Origin: Glycine soja
Taxonomy: Eukaryota > Streptophyta > Magnoliopsida > Fabales > Fabaceae
DNA length: 64,000 nt
Direction of reading: 5' to 3'
Assembly: GCF_004193775.1 (NCBI RefSeq)
Contig: NC_041018.1
Coordinates: 38,356,608 to 38,420,607 of the forward strand
The position numbers and the translations under genes were made by a program. Positions 35,663 through 47,906 of the stretch are shown piece by piece; the stretch's first letter is position 1, and each line of letters opens with the position of its first letter. The notes beneath the pieces are model-generated. The model was not told the origin of the DNA, made no database searches, and was given only the letters and a program-made list of their open reading frames with translations.

Positions 35663-36828
35663 GGTGATACTAAGGTGTGATGTATGTAAATAAGTTATAT
35701 TTTTTAGAGTGAATTGACAATTATCTGGTGAAGGTTTGATGTGTTATGAATAATACATTATGAGTCTAATTTATAATGTCGTGGTATAAGAATGTTGTAT
35801 TGATAGATCCAATGGTCGTCATCATACCAACACTTTTAGTGTAACACCCCGTATTTTGTAAAATAAATTAAAAGGAGTTTGATTTAAAAATTAATAGAGT
35901 TTTAGAAAAAATAATGAGGTTGTTGTAATTAAATAAATAAGGAGAAATAGTTTTATTAATTAAAATAATGGTTTTAAGGTAAATAAAATAAATGTGTTTT
36001 TAGAAAATAAAAATAATATTTTATTTATTATTTGATAGGGAGTAAAATAGAGTTCATTTTTATAAAATAATAAAATAAAGAAAAATAGAGTAAATAATAG
36101 ACTCAAAGTACTCTAACTATAAATAGAGACATATTAGGTCAGTTTTAACATTTACATACTACACTTTCTCTTCCTCCCAAATTTGTTCTCCCTTCTACCT
36201 CTCCCAAAACCCTCCATTTTTTTTGTATACCTTCAAACCTATCTCAGTAAAACTATAATCTCAGATTCGTTAACTGTTGGATCATCTTGAAATTTTGATA
36301 CCACCTTCATAACTCATTTACGCACATCTCCAACATTGGGATTTGTGAAATAATTTCTGCTGAGAGAAAATTCCCCCTCGCACGGAGACAGTAAAATTGA
36401 GGCTTCAATCCCTTCTCCTTCTCTCTAATGCTTGATAACCCTAGTAGAGCAACCAGAGGAAAAACTTGAGGAATCTTAGGGAACCTCTAGAGATGTCACT
36501 ATCGTTGTCGGACTACACACATGAGCCTGCTTAGAGGTAAGGAATGAGCTTATCGCAATTGAAGTTAGAATGAACATGTGTAGGGATCCTTAGAGGATTA
36601 AATTGGGGTTTATTTTGATATGTTTACTGTATTGTAATTCTTACTTTACAATTATAATTATGGGATTGTTGTGTTTGACGGGTCAATTGATGCCCTAATG
36701 CGAATTGGTTGATAAAATTGAGTGCTCTTGGTATTTTTGTCTTTTTAACCTATGATGATTTTCATATAATTATTAGAAATTATTTGAGGGGTTTAATCAT
36801 ATGAACATAACATATTGATATTATTACT

Positions 36829-37520
36829 ATGTGACATATATATGATGCATGAGGCATGATAACATGTTGTCTTGGGATTATGGAAGTGTGATGAACTATG
36901 TGTAAGTGACAAGTTGAGTATGTGTTAAATTGTGAGATCACACATGTATTGAGATGTGTGCATTGAGTTGTGAGCTATGAACTATACAATCACACAATTG
37001 TAACACCCTTTAAGGGTGACAAGTTTTTGCGCGACGAGTATTGTGATGACATCCACTGTGGGAACCCGACCAGTTGAATCACTTTGAGGCACGACGAGTT
37101 AAAATGATTTTGAAAATAGTTGAGTACTTGTGTGTATTGCATAGTTCATAGGTAAAGTCTGTATTTGTGCCATGTATATATTAATATTGTGTGATGTATA
37201 TATGATTCATGAGGTGTGATAACATGTTGCTTGGAATTATAAAATTGTGATTGAGATTGAGTGTATGCGATAAATTGAGTATGTGTTGAATTGTAAGATA
37301 CATGTGTATTGAGATATTATACGCATTGAGTTGTGATCTATAAATTGTACAATCACACAACTGTAACATCCTTTAAGGGCGACAAGTTAACGTGCAATGA
37401 GTATTGTGATGACATCCACTGTGGGAACTTGACGAGTTTAACCACTTTGAGGTGTGGCGAGTTAAATTTTTTTTAAGAACAATTGAGGAGTTGTGTGTTA
37501 TGTATAGTTCATAGATAGAG
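36829..37520. repeat. two tandem units of about 358 bp inside the nested LTR
   Basis: Unit 1 (about 36829-37186) and unit 2 (about 37187-37520) share GTATATATGAT-CATGAGG, GATAACATGTTG, CACTGTGGGAAC and CACTTTGAGG in the same order, with substitutions. Each unit has ATGACATCCACTGTGGGAAC and a GACGAGTT word. No coding frame. Confidence 0.85.
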
Positions 37521-37620
37521 TCTACATGTTAAAATAATTTATGGGTTGGACCTGAATCAGGACGAGAGGCCCTGACAGACTCTTTGGAGTGTAGGCCTTG
37601 GAGTAAATACACTCGGTTTA

Positions 37621-38947
37621 AGTATATTTTGGGACTAAATTATATAGGAATTGGTAAATTTTCTCTCTTATTTGCTCTTTTTTGTGCAAATAATTTTTAT
37701 TTTAACAACATTTAAGTTTTTGTGTAGAAAATATTAAAAGTTGATGAACTTATGATGTTTAGTGAGTAAAGTAAAGCCCAAAAGAGCAAATTGGAAATCT
37801 GAAGTGCGCATCCCAGCCACTCAACACGAAGTGGGCACAACACGCTTAGTGCCAAGAAGATAAGTCAGGAAAGTGAAGGCTAATTCAGGAAAACATGCTA
37901 ATTCAGGAAAAAGTCGCGCTTAGCACGAGGATTACCGCCATACTCACTAAGCACAGAAAGCGCGCTCAGTGCGAAGGTTGCCTAAAAACTAAGATGATAT
38001 GCACCTATAAAAGAAGGAGAGAGAAGAAGGAAAAAACACACAGAAAATTCAAGAGAATACAATTCCTTATAGAAGGCAAAGGCTAAAAGAAGGAGAAGCA
38101 AACATTAGAAGTCATTCCTTCCCTCCATTCCCTTTCTCAATTACCTCATTTACTAAATATTTCCCTTTTGCAATTGTAAAGCTTCTTATGACAATGAGAG
38201 ACTAAACTTCTTTGTTGGGAACTTAGCAGCCAACTACTCTTGATTTAATTTCCCTTCCTATCTATTATGAATATTACCTTTGCATTATCCTTTCTCGTGC
38301 TTAATTTTATTGTTTATAGCTTGATCACCCATTTGCATGGTAAGTTTTAGGGGTAGCATTGAGAAGCATTATTTTCTAATAAAACTGGGAAAAGGTATCT
38401 AAATAACTTCATCACTAGGGATAGGTTGATTCTATTTAACCTGTTATACATCTTTATTCTTAATACAATTTAACTATTTTATCTCGCAAAGGGATTTGAG
38501 AGAGAAGATAGATAAGTTAGGCTCTTTCACTTTAGGGATCTAGGTTAGAGTATATAAGTCGATGCAGGTGTAAAATTGGAATAAACATAATTAGAGAAAA
38601 ATCATTAATATTACATCAAGAGTAGCTCTAGTAGGCTAAGTTCTCAACATTCTTATCTTCTGAATTTAACTTCTATAATATTGGTTTTTTTATTGTTTCT
38701 ATTTTTGATTAATTAATTTAAATTTATGTTTAAGTTCTTTCCTTGTTTATTTTAATTTAATTTTCTGCCAATTTATTTTACTATTTTCTTGCAATCCTTT
38801 CAAATCAATTTCTTTAAATCAATTTATTTATTGCCTAAAAATTATATATTCACATACCTAAGTACAAACAAAGTATTTGTGGATTCAACACTCGAACTTC
38901 CGTTTTAACTTTACTACTTGTAACAATTTAGTGCACTTGCCAATAGT
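37621..38947 (+). mobile_element. LTR-like insertion inside the nested LTR
   Basis: The stretch differs from its surroundings and resembles soybean gypsy LTRs: CGCGCTTAGCACGAGG- and CGCGCTCAGTGCGAAGG-type words (37907-37977), a TATA box CCTATAAAAGAAGG (about 38002-38016), and the end-like sequence ACTTCCGTTTTAAC...CACTTGCCAATAG (38898-38947). The exact ends and target duplication are not resolved. About 100 bp of host LTR (GACCTGAATCAGG to AATACACTC-GTTTAA) are present on both sides. Confidence 0.6.
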
Positions 38948-39959
38948 CTAATCATAGAGTATGCATGTTAAAATATTTTATGTGGACCTGAATCAGGAGG
39001 GAGAGGCCTTGACGGACTCTTTGGAGTGTTGGCCTTGGGGGTAAATACACTCTGTTTAAATGTTCCTTCAAGCCTATGATGATCCTATATGGTTGGAGCG
39101 TTCTCGCAAAAAGAGTGACCCTGACTAGTCTCCCTATGATTTCACCCAGTGAGAGTGACCTGACTTCTAGTGTGTGGTCCATCTTGTCATGTACTCCTAG
39201 GCGTCCGACAAGGTTTTTCACTAACATGGTACCATAGTACATTTGTTGAATAACACCTGTGTAATGATCAATGTGACTTATTACGTGATGATGGGTAATG
39301 AATTGTGTGAGTGTGAGATGTTGTGTTGTACTTAAGATGTGTTACTTTGAACACATGATTAATTTGAAGGTGTGGAGTGTGATTTTTTGATTAAATCCTT
39401 GGGACAAGTAATGTTACTCAATGAGTGGTAAAATGATGTGAATTGTGCTAAGTTAAGCTTGTTATAGTTGTATTATATATATGAGTTTTTGTTTATCTCT
39501 ACCTATTTAGGAATGTGATAACTCACTCCTTGTGTGTTGTTTGTGTTTGGATCCTGTGATGATCTCAGATCTTGTGTTCATGGGAGCAGATGATTAGGTG
39601 GATGGCTTTAAAGAACTTCATGTTAAAGGATGCTGAGACACAACGCTATGATAAGGTGTGTCATTGAGGCATGGGTTTCTATATTATTTGTTTAATGTTT
39701 TGAACATGTTACTTTATGTTGTTCCATTACTTAACTTGTTTTCCTTTTGACAAAAACTTGGGCGGCCTTGTTTTGGGCTGAAGATATTTTCATACCCTTA
39801 TTTGATAATTTTTTAATTTGATGATTAACATGGATGTGAACCTTTTACCCACATAAGCCATTTTATACTTAGAAAATAAAATCTCTTTTATGTAATTTCG
39901 CATTTTCATGTATTTTATTATATAAATATGTATATCAGGATAAAGGGTGTCACATTTAG

Positions 39960-40405
39960 CAGTCGAAATTGCATCGACAATTGCAGATACAGTACCATTA
40001 ACAGTGTTTGTACCATGTCTACACCGGAATCTATGACACACAATACCATGAACAGTGTTTGCACAATGTCGTTGTAGGATTCCTGCGTGCACAATGTCTC
40101 TACAGGATTCCTGTCGCGCACAGTGACGTACACAGAGTCTCTGTAGGATTCCTGACATGCACATTGTCTCTACAGGATTCTTGATGCATACAATGATGCA
40201 CATAGTGTCTCTACAAGAAACCTAACGGGCACAATGTCGATGCACATTGTCTCTACATGATTCTTATTGCGCACAGTGTCACTGCATAGTGATCCGACAA
40301 GATTCCTGACGTGTATAGTGATGTGCACAATGTCTCTGCATGATTCCTAACACACACAGTGACACACACAGTGATGTACACAGTAACACACACAGTGATG
40401 TACAC
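39960..40405. repeat. short GC-richer repeats (CACAATGTCTCTACAGGATTCCTG family)
   Basis: About ten degenerate units of 30-45 bp built around GTCTCTACAGGATTCCTG and GCACAGTG, ending in a CACACACAGTGATGTACACAGT run (40350-40405). The composition differs sharply from the A/T-rich DNA on both sides. The frames on the minus strand here (CMSGILQRLCVRH) are only translations of the repeat. Confidence 0.85.
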
Positions 40406-42095
40406 AGTGAAACAATGTTTAAGCAGTCATGTTATGCAATTTTTTTTAATTTATCTCCAATACATTAAAAAATGTGTGGCAAATTTATTTCATATTTTTC
40501 ATGTCAAAAAATTCAAATAAAAAATATATGGTGTAATAGTTTCATCAACAACAACCTCAAATTAAGAGGAAAAAAATTGTTTCCACCCTTGAAACAATGT
40601 TTAAGTGGTCATGTTATGTAATATTTTTAATTTATCTCCAATACATTAAAAAAATTCATGACAAATTTATTTCATATTTTTCACGTCAAAAAATCCAAAA
40701 AAAATATATCGTGTAACAGTTTCATCAACAACGACCTCAAATTAAGAATAAAAAAATCAAAAAAACTATTTTTCCACCCTTGAAATAATGTTTAAGTGGC
40801 CATGTTATACAATTTTTAAAATTTATCTCCAATACATTAAAAAGTTCCATGACAATTTTATTTCATACTTTTCACGTTAAATAATTCAAAATAAAATATA
40901 TCGTGTAACAGTTTCATCAACAACGACATCAAATTAAGAGTAAAAAATAAAAATAAAAATTATGTTTCCATCCTTGAAACAATGTTTAAGCGGTCATGTT
41001 ATCAAATTTTTTTAATTTATCTACAATACATTAAAAAAAATTTGTGGCAAATTTATTTAATAGTTTCATATCAAAGAATCCAAACAAAAAATATATGATG
41101 TAATAGTTTCATCAACAACAGCCTCAAATTAAGAATAAAAAAATTATTTTCACCCTTGAAACAATGTTTAAGTGATCATGTTATGCAATTTTTTAAATTT
41201 ATCTCCAATACATTAAAAAAATCCATGACAAATATATTTTATACTATTCACATAAAAGAATTCAAAATAAAATATATCGTGTAACAGTTTCATCAACAAT
41301 GACCTCAAATTAATAGTAAAAAATAAAATAAAAAAACTATGTTTTCACCCTTGAAATAATGTTTAAGTGGTCATGTTATGTAATTTTTTAAATTTATCTC
41401 CAATACATTAAAAAAAACCATGACAAATTTATTTCATATTTTTCACTCAAAGAATCCAAAATATAAGATATCGTGTAACAATTTCATCTCAAAAAAATTA
41501 TGTTTCCACCCTTGAAACAATGTTTAAGTGACCATGTTATGCAATTTTTTAAATTTATCTCCAATACATTAAAAAAATCCTTGACAAATTTATTTCATAG
41601 TTTTCATGTCAAAGAATCTAAAAAAATATATCGTGTAACAACTTTATCAACAACGATATCAAATTACGAGTAAAAAATCAAAAAAACTATGTTTCCACCC
41701 ATGAAATAATGTTTAAGTGGTCATGTTATGTAATTTTTTTAATTTATCTCCAATACATCAAAAAAAATTGTGACAAATTTATTTCATAGTTTTCACGTCA
41801 AAGAATCCAAAAAAAATATATCATGTAACAGTTTCATCAACAACGACCTCAAATTAAGAGTAAAAAATAAAAAAATTATGTTTCCACCCTTGAAACAATG
41901 TTTAAGTGGACATGTTATGTATTTTTTTTTAATTTATCTTCAATACATTAAAAAAATTCTTGACAAATTTTTTTCATATTTTTCACGTCAAAGAATCCAA
42001 AAAATATATCGTATAACAATTTCATTAACGATGACCTCAAATTAAGAGTAATTTTTTTTAAAAAAAACTGTTTCAACCCTTCAAACAATGTTTTT
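40406..42095. repeat. tandem array of about nine units of about 187 bp
   Basis: The phrase CCCTTGAAACAATGTTTAAG recurs at about 40409, 40591, 40782, 40976, 41157, 41352, 41515, 41702, 41893 and, in part, 42083, so spacings are 163-195 bp. Each unit also has CATGTTATG, TTTATCTCCAATACATTAAAA, GACAAATTTATTTCATA and TCGTGTAACAGTTTCATCAACAACG. Units are diverged by substitutions and small indels. No coding frame. Confidence 0.95.
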
Positions 42096-42286
42096 TCTAT
42101 TATTACTGTTCAACACACTCACCCTTGTCGCATCTTGAGACCATGTGCTAAACAGACTCATATGCCATTTACCAGTGCATGTGATTGCACAGGGAACACC
42201 TGTAAAAACTGACAAATTCTGTAAATACTACTACCAACTGAAGACATTCGTAGAACTTTCAAATATTCATCTCAACCCCTTCCATA

Positions 42287-44635
42287 ATGTGTTACCCAAC
42301 TGCATATGTTTGTGTTTACTATAATGTTCAAATCTGCAACACTAATGAGGGAAGCACTTTCGTTAGTAATAATACAAAAACTTTCATGGTCAACAAGGTC
42401 ATAACTCTTACACAATTGCTTGAACTTGTTCATCAAAAAATAAACATTGAATCACACCAACATATCCAACATCTCCACTTTCAATGCCCCATATTTGAGT
42501 TAGAACAATCATATATGTACACATGTTTTATTCTAGGAGGTGATCTTGATGTTTGACAAATGTTCAACATTTTTTACAACAACTCAATACTATATGTGAA
42601 GTTATTTGCCACAATTTGTGACAACAATAACCCACCAAACAATCAACATGACTCAACCTCCAATCTTGAGGACCTATTAGATAAATACGAGAGTTGTTGA
42701 GTCAAAAACCATGATAGTGATAGTGGCTCCTCTTCTAGGCCAGAAGGAAGTAACATGTCTCCTTCCCAGGAACCAATATTCAAACGAAGTTGCTAATCTG
42801 GGGATGATCCATGTGTTAGTTGTTTTTGCTTTGATGTTTTCCCGTGGTGTGCTATGTCGATGTTCAATGATTACTTTACATAATGAAATAAATCATTTGT
42901 TTCAGTTTATGTTAACAATTTTTAGTTTACCCAGTAGGTAGCAGGTAGCAGGGTAAAATCACAGTTGAAATTGACAACACTTTGTAGTTTACCCACGTTT
43001 TTAAAAAAATAATAGATGTTTCACCAATAAAACTGACATTGAATTGAAAACTCACAATTTAAATTCAAGTCTGAAAGTAATAATGGACGTCTGGTGTAGC
43101 AAGAAACAGGGTAAAATCACAGTCAAAATTGACAACACTTTGTAATTTACCCACGTCTCTGAAAAAAACAATAGATGTTTCACCAACAAAACTGACATTG
43201 AATTGACAACTTACAATTTAAATTCAAGTCTGAAAGTAATAATGGACGTCTGGTACAATAAGTAGTAGGGTAAAATCACAGTCAAAATTGACAACACTTT
43301 GCAATTTACCCACCTTTCTGAAATAAAACAATAGATGTTTCACCAACAAAACTGACAACTCACAATTTAAATTCAAGTTTGAAACTAATAATGGATGTCT
43401 GGTACAACAAGTAGCAGGGTAAAATCACAGTCAAAATTGATAATATTTTACAATTTACCCATGTTTCAGAAAAAAACAATAGATGTTTCACCAACAAAAT
43501 TGACATTGAATTAACAACTTATAATTTAAATTCAAGTCTGAAAGTAATAATGAACGTTTAGTGCAGCAAGTAGTAGGGTAAAATCACAGTCGAAATTGAC
43601 AATATTATACACTATGCACTATATAGAATAATGACATGTCTCAATCAACATTGGATTGCAAACAAGCCTCTATCAAAAACACATCAACGGGGCCAATATT
43701 CAAACAACTATAAATAACACGAAACACCATCAATACAACCACACACTTCCACATAACATACCTTCACAAACCAAATTCAATCTCAATACTATGATATTCT
43801 TAGGAGAAACAAGCAGTCAGACCATTGTTAACTCAAGATTAGCATTCATTTTACCGAATTGATCAATCATTCACAATCAAACTAGTGTTTATTTTCAAAT
43901 TTCTACTCCAATACCAATGTGAGTTCCTAATGAATGTTCTTTAAAGACACTCAAGAGTAAAATGCACAACACCCTTTAGCTAACCAATGATCAATTTGTG
44001 GATGAAATCTACTACCGACGGTCATCTATAGATGTAGGTCAACAACAATTTTTTCAATCTCTACAATTGAAAAATGATGATGATGTTTGCATAATGTTAA
44101 TGTGCAATGAGCAATACTCGTTTGTGTTAGAACTATAGAATTATTATATACCATTAATAGAACACCGGATGATATACTCAACCTACTTCAATCTGTCATC
44201 ACTCCTACTCATGATGCAATGTTGTATTACAACGACAAGTGAAACATACCACGGTAAGGCGGGTTTTTGGGTTACTCCTTCACTAGAACAAATCCAATAA
44301 GATTTGACATTCCTTCGAGATGCAACATCAAGACACTCACGGATGTCGTCAAGCAAGTTGCACCTCTAGGGGTTCCCCCTTATGGAATTCATGAATTACA
44401 GGTGGTCAGATAATTGTTCTTTCAACAACAGGCCATGCAAAATATTCAAAAAAAATTAATCAAATATGAAATAATAGAGTTGAAAAACAATAAAGATGTG
44501 TTAAAGGTGTTAACAGAATCCAACTACTGGAAATGTTTATGCCCAATAGAAATTTTAGTTATTTTTAGCAAACCAATAACTCAAATGAAAAAAGACATGT
44601 CCGCTGCACAATATATTTCAAACTATGATTAGTTT
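42287..44635 (+). pseudogene. second MULE gene, PB1-like N-terminus, decayed
   Basis: From ATG 42287 one frame runs to about 42795 through in-frame stops (42554-42556 and two more near 42700 and 42793). It reads VYYNVQICNTNEGSTF, ITLTQLLELVHQKI, GGDLDV and then, after the stop, QMFNIFYNN: the same pattern as the N-terminal domain of the minus-strand transposase. A Ser/Asp-rich linker follows (DSDSGSSSRPEGSN). Further pieces lie at about 43985-44130 (DEIYYRRSSIDVGQQQFFQSLQL) and 44414-44632 (KYEIIELKNNKDVLKVLTESNYW). I recall similar text from legume transposon proteins. No transposase core or SWIM finger was found, so its role is unknown. Confidence 0.65.
42935..43612. repeat. tandem array of about 4.3 units of about 157 bp
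   Basis: GGGTAAAATCACAGT recurs at about 42951, 43111, 43268, 43417 and 43576. Units share AAATTGACAACACTTTG, AATTTACCCAC, CAATAGATGTTTCACCAA, ACTGACATTG and AATTCAAGTCTGAAAGTAA. The array interrupts the plus-strand pseudogene. Confidence 0.93.
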
Positions 44636-45087
44636 CATCATTTTTGTGTTTCCATTGTATTTGTTAGTGTGTTCTATTATTCTCATTTTATTATATTTTG
44701 TTTATTATGTATGTCTCTCTGTCTCTCATCTCAATTACCGTAGTGTTTTAATTACTTTGTATTATATAATTGAAATATAGTAATTATTTATTCATTGTTC
44801 TTTTAATCAATTTATTTTTTTAAAATCATTTTCCCTTTTTAAATTTATTTTAAGACTACTAATTAATTTTCTCATTTTTTAATTACTGTACATAAGGAAA
44901 CAAAACCGTCAACGAAATAAAAATTAAACTTCAAACAAATTCATAACATGTTCAAGTGTCGTAAGTTTGTAATTTATTTAAGTACCTACATGATAACTAA
45001 CCAATTATATCATAATATTCTCTAATTTTATTAATTTATTTTATTTATATTATTTTGAATCTATTAAAAAATATTTTTTCTTTAAAA

Positions 45088-45238
45088 AAATCACCTTGAG
45101 AATTGAGGGACCCGAATTCTCGAAAGGTTTTTGAAATATTTTTGAAAAAACACAGAATAAATCCGGGTTGTATGTTTTGGTAAATAATGGAGGATATATA
45201 TGTTTTAATATTTAATTAATTTTTTGGGAAAAAAATTC
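45088..45238 (-). repeat. right terminal inverted repeat of the MULE
   Basis: Reverse complement of the left terminus, about 150 bp, ending at 45238 next to the 9-bp duplication CACCAGAAT. It contains GAGAATTGAGGG and CGAATTCTCG, which also pair locally. Confidence 0.85.
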
Positions 45239-45247
45239 CACCAGAAT

Positions 45248-47906
45248 CGGGACGCACAACCATAGAGCATTATGAAGCATGTACTATTCTTCCTATGTGA
45301 TCAAGGAGTAGGACAAGCACAAAAATGAGGTGTGGGAGAGTGCTTAGTGATAGAAAACGAAAGAACAGTGAACATGATAATTATAATATCATACTAGTTA
45401 GTCTAAGTCTAGGCCTAACCTTGAAACAACGTGGATAATTCATAGTGAGAATCTCCAGGAATATCTTCTTTGATAGATATGTTGATGTTGATTACTATTT
45501 ATGGATAAGAATAACTTACATACTTTCATATCTAGTTATCCATTGGAATTTTAGTATCTTCCACCTTTAATACAAACAAACTACCACGCCAAATGTCTTT
45601 TTCTTTCTTACATATTTTTTTTTTCAGGAGATAATTATATTCGAGGCACAATCATAATTAAAGTTTTCGTTTCTTCTTAAAACGGTATTTTGTACGGATT
45701 AAATTTAAATTTTTTTCACAAACTTACTGTCTTTGTTAACTGGACTATACTCATTGAATAAATAATTAAATATTTAAGTTTACAGGTCAAGTTAGAAAAA
45801 ATAATAAATATTTTCTTAATATTATAAAATAAAATTCTATTTTTTATATAAGATATTCCTTTAAAGTATAAAAATCATTAAAATAATCCTTATCTCTTCT
45901 AAATACAATGAAATATAAGTATCTAGAAGTTTAGTGTATTCATTGTCATTAGTGTATTTAAACAAATTAATCAAATGTGATTATATAGAGGTTTAGTCAT
46001 TAGTGAAATATTCTTTCTTAATCATATTTATTTTTATACATAACTATCAAATTTGAGACTTAATAAATTTGAATCTAATATCATTTCAAATTATTAAAGG
46101 AGTCTAATTCAGTTGATTGAATAAAATGTTCGAGTGTTGTAAACCTTTTGATATCACGTTCAATTCCTACAAATAAAAATAATATCATTCGAACTAACCA
46201 CATGTTAATATATCTATCTAGTGCACGTTAATTTAACCAAAATGAAATGAAAAGTTATATTAAGTAAAAGTATCATGTTAAAACAAAACTTGAAATATTC
46301 TTTCTTAATCACATTTATTTTTATACATAACTATCGAATTTGATACTTAACAAATTTAAATCAAATATCGTTATTAAGGGGGTCTAATTCAGTTGATTGA
46401 ATAAAGTATCTCAGTGTTGTAAACTTAACAAATTTAAATCAAATATCATTCCAAATTATTAAGGGGGTCTAATTCACTTGATTGAATAAAGTGTCTGAGT
46501 GTTGTAAACTTTCTGATATGAATAAAAAAAATATCATTCGAACTAACGACATGTTAATATATCTATCTAGTGCATGTTAATTTAACCAAAATGAAATGAA
46601 AAGTTATATTAAGTAAAAGTATCATGTTAAAACAAAACTTGAATGCATGGAGTATATGCTTTTCTTTTCTTTTCATTTTTAAGCAAGCTTACCTGACTCG
46701 AGGTCACAAGTAGATGGTGTGTTTTTGTGTCTTTTGTCTTAAAATAAAACAAGAAATATTAATACGTGTTTTTACGAGATATTTTAATTGTAATCTCTTA
46801 CCTACTTGCTGGGTCTCATTGAACTGTAGCATTCCCTAACATTTTTCCATCTAAAATAAAACCACCTAGCTTTCCTTTGATTCTCTTTTTTTTTTTTCAC
46901 AACCCGGTGTCAAAATTTTCTATAGCTATAGGCATTGGATTGGAGCTTTCTCGCCTACGCACGACATGTACAACACAATCTGCTGCATTTTGTAATGTTT
47001 TTACAATTCTTGTCTTTCTTTTTGTTCTATTCGTCCTTCCAATTCATACGAATCAATGACTTTGGAAAATGACATGAACGGGGCCATGTTCTTCCCCATC
47101 CAAATTGCACAGACAATGATTTGCACGACTTTTTGTGCTTTACTTTGGTGGAAGACATTATCATTTCTTTCTAGTAGAACCAAAGCTTAATTTGCTTCCG
47201 TCCATTATTTTCTCTATAAGATACAAGCCTAGTATATATCTCAATTTAATAATTCATTATGATGTTCGATCCGTGGATTCATATAGTTGGAAAGACAACT
47301 AAAAATTGAACCAATTGTAGAAGAAAAGAAAAGAAACGCACTTGAAATATATAATAATTAAAAGGCATTATTTCAATTGAAAACCAAGAGTCTCACCAAT
47401 CCCTTGTTATCAAAAGCCAAATTTCAGCATTTCAATGATATTCCACATGTGTGTAAATTGTTTTAGTTTAAACTAATTGTCCATGTAAGCACCATAAGTA
47501 ATGTTCAAATTTTCAATTTAATAGTCGTGGAATATATAAAAGTTCAAACAATCAATTTGAATTTAGTGGTACATAATAGATTGAGTGTGTGACTTGATGG
47601 CAAGTGTAAAAAAAATTATATTACAATTTCACATAACTAATTTTTGTAATATATATTATTATTCATAACACAGTATAGCATCTTTTCTCATTTTTCTGTA
47701 AATAAAAAATGAATAGTATAACTTCACAAAGATTTAGCCTCAATATCTAATATTCTTAAATTATTTAGATGGATTAATTAATAGATCTCTCAAGTTTATG
47801 AATAATTTATTCACTTATAAGATATTCAATTTTTTTTTATTTCTACACGATAATTTGTGATTTTACCTTGTACTTGTAATATTATAATTTACTTTTGTAT
47901 ATTTAT
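45248..47906. other. AT-rich intergenic DNA with a duplicated block
   Basis: No gene. The block 46005-46290 (GAAATATTCTTTCTTAATCA to GTTAAAACAAAACTTG) is repeated at 46291-46640; inside the second copy a 95-bp part (GGGGTCTAATTCA-TTGATTGAATAAAGT) occurs twice. Around 46880-47180 the minus-strand frame has a faint LINE-like look (VLLERNDNVFHQS), too weak to call. Confidence 0.6.

Larger units (their letters stand above)
35840..39954 (+). mobile_element. nested long LTR (probable solo LTR, 4.1 kb)
   Basis: Starts TGTAACACCCCG and ends GGGTGTCACA, the inverted-looking ends common in plant LTRs, with a perfect 5-bp target duplication TTTAG (35835-35839 and 39955-39959). No gag or pol coding sequence is inside, so a solo LTR of a large gypsy element is the simplest reading. 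A TATA-like CTATAAATAGAG lies at about 36118-36129. The LTR contains a tandem duplication of about 360 bp and a further LTR-like insertion. About 1.33 kb of its length comes from that insertion. Orientation is inferred from the TATA box. Confidence 0.85.
32417..45238. mobile_element. large Mutator-like element (MULE), 12.8 kb, with nested insertions
   Basis: The ends are inverted copies: the left starts GAATTTTTTCCC at 32417 and the right ends GGGAAAAAAATTC at 45238, followed on both sides by the perfect 9-bp direct repeat CACCAGAAT (32408-32416 and 45239-45247). A 9-bp duplication and long inverted termini are the mark of Mutator-like elements. Contents in order: left terminus; minus-strand transposase pseudogene; a nested 4.1 kb LTR; short GC-richer repeats; an array of units of about 187 bp; a plus-strand pseudogene with an array of units of about 157 bp inside it; right terminus. 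Without the nested LTR and its duplication it is about 8.7 kb. Confidence 0.9.

Noticed and set aside
39790..40203. Minus-strand frame with Cys, Arg and His repeats
   Set aside because: It is the translation of the short GC-richer repeat block and resembles no protein family.
46877..47183. Faint LINE-like frame on the minus strand (VLLERNDNVFHQS)
   Set aside because: Too short, no reverse transcriptase or RNase H motif, and no poly-A tail or target duplication.
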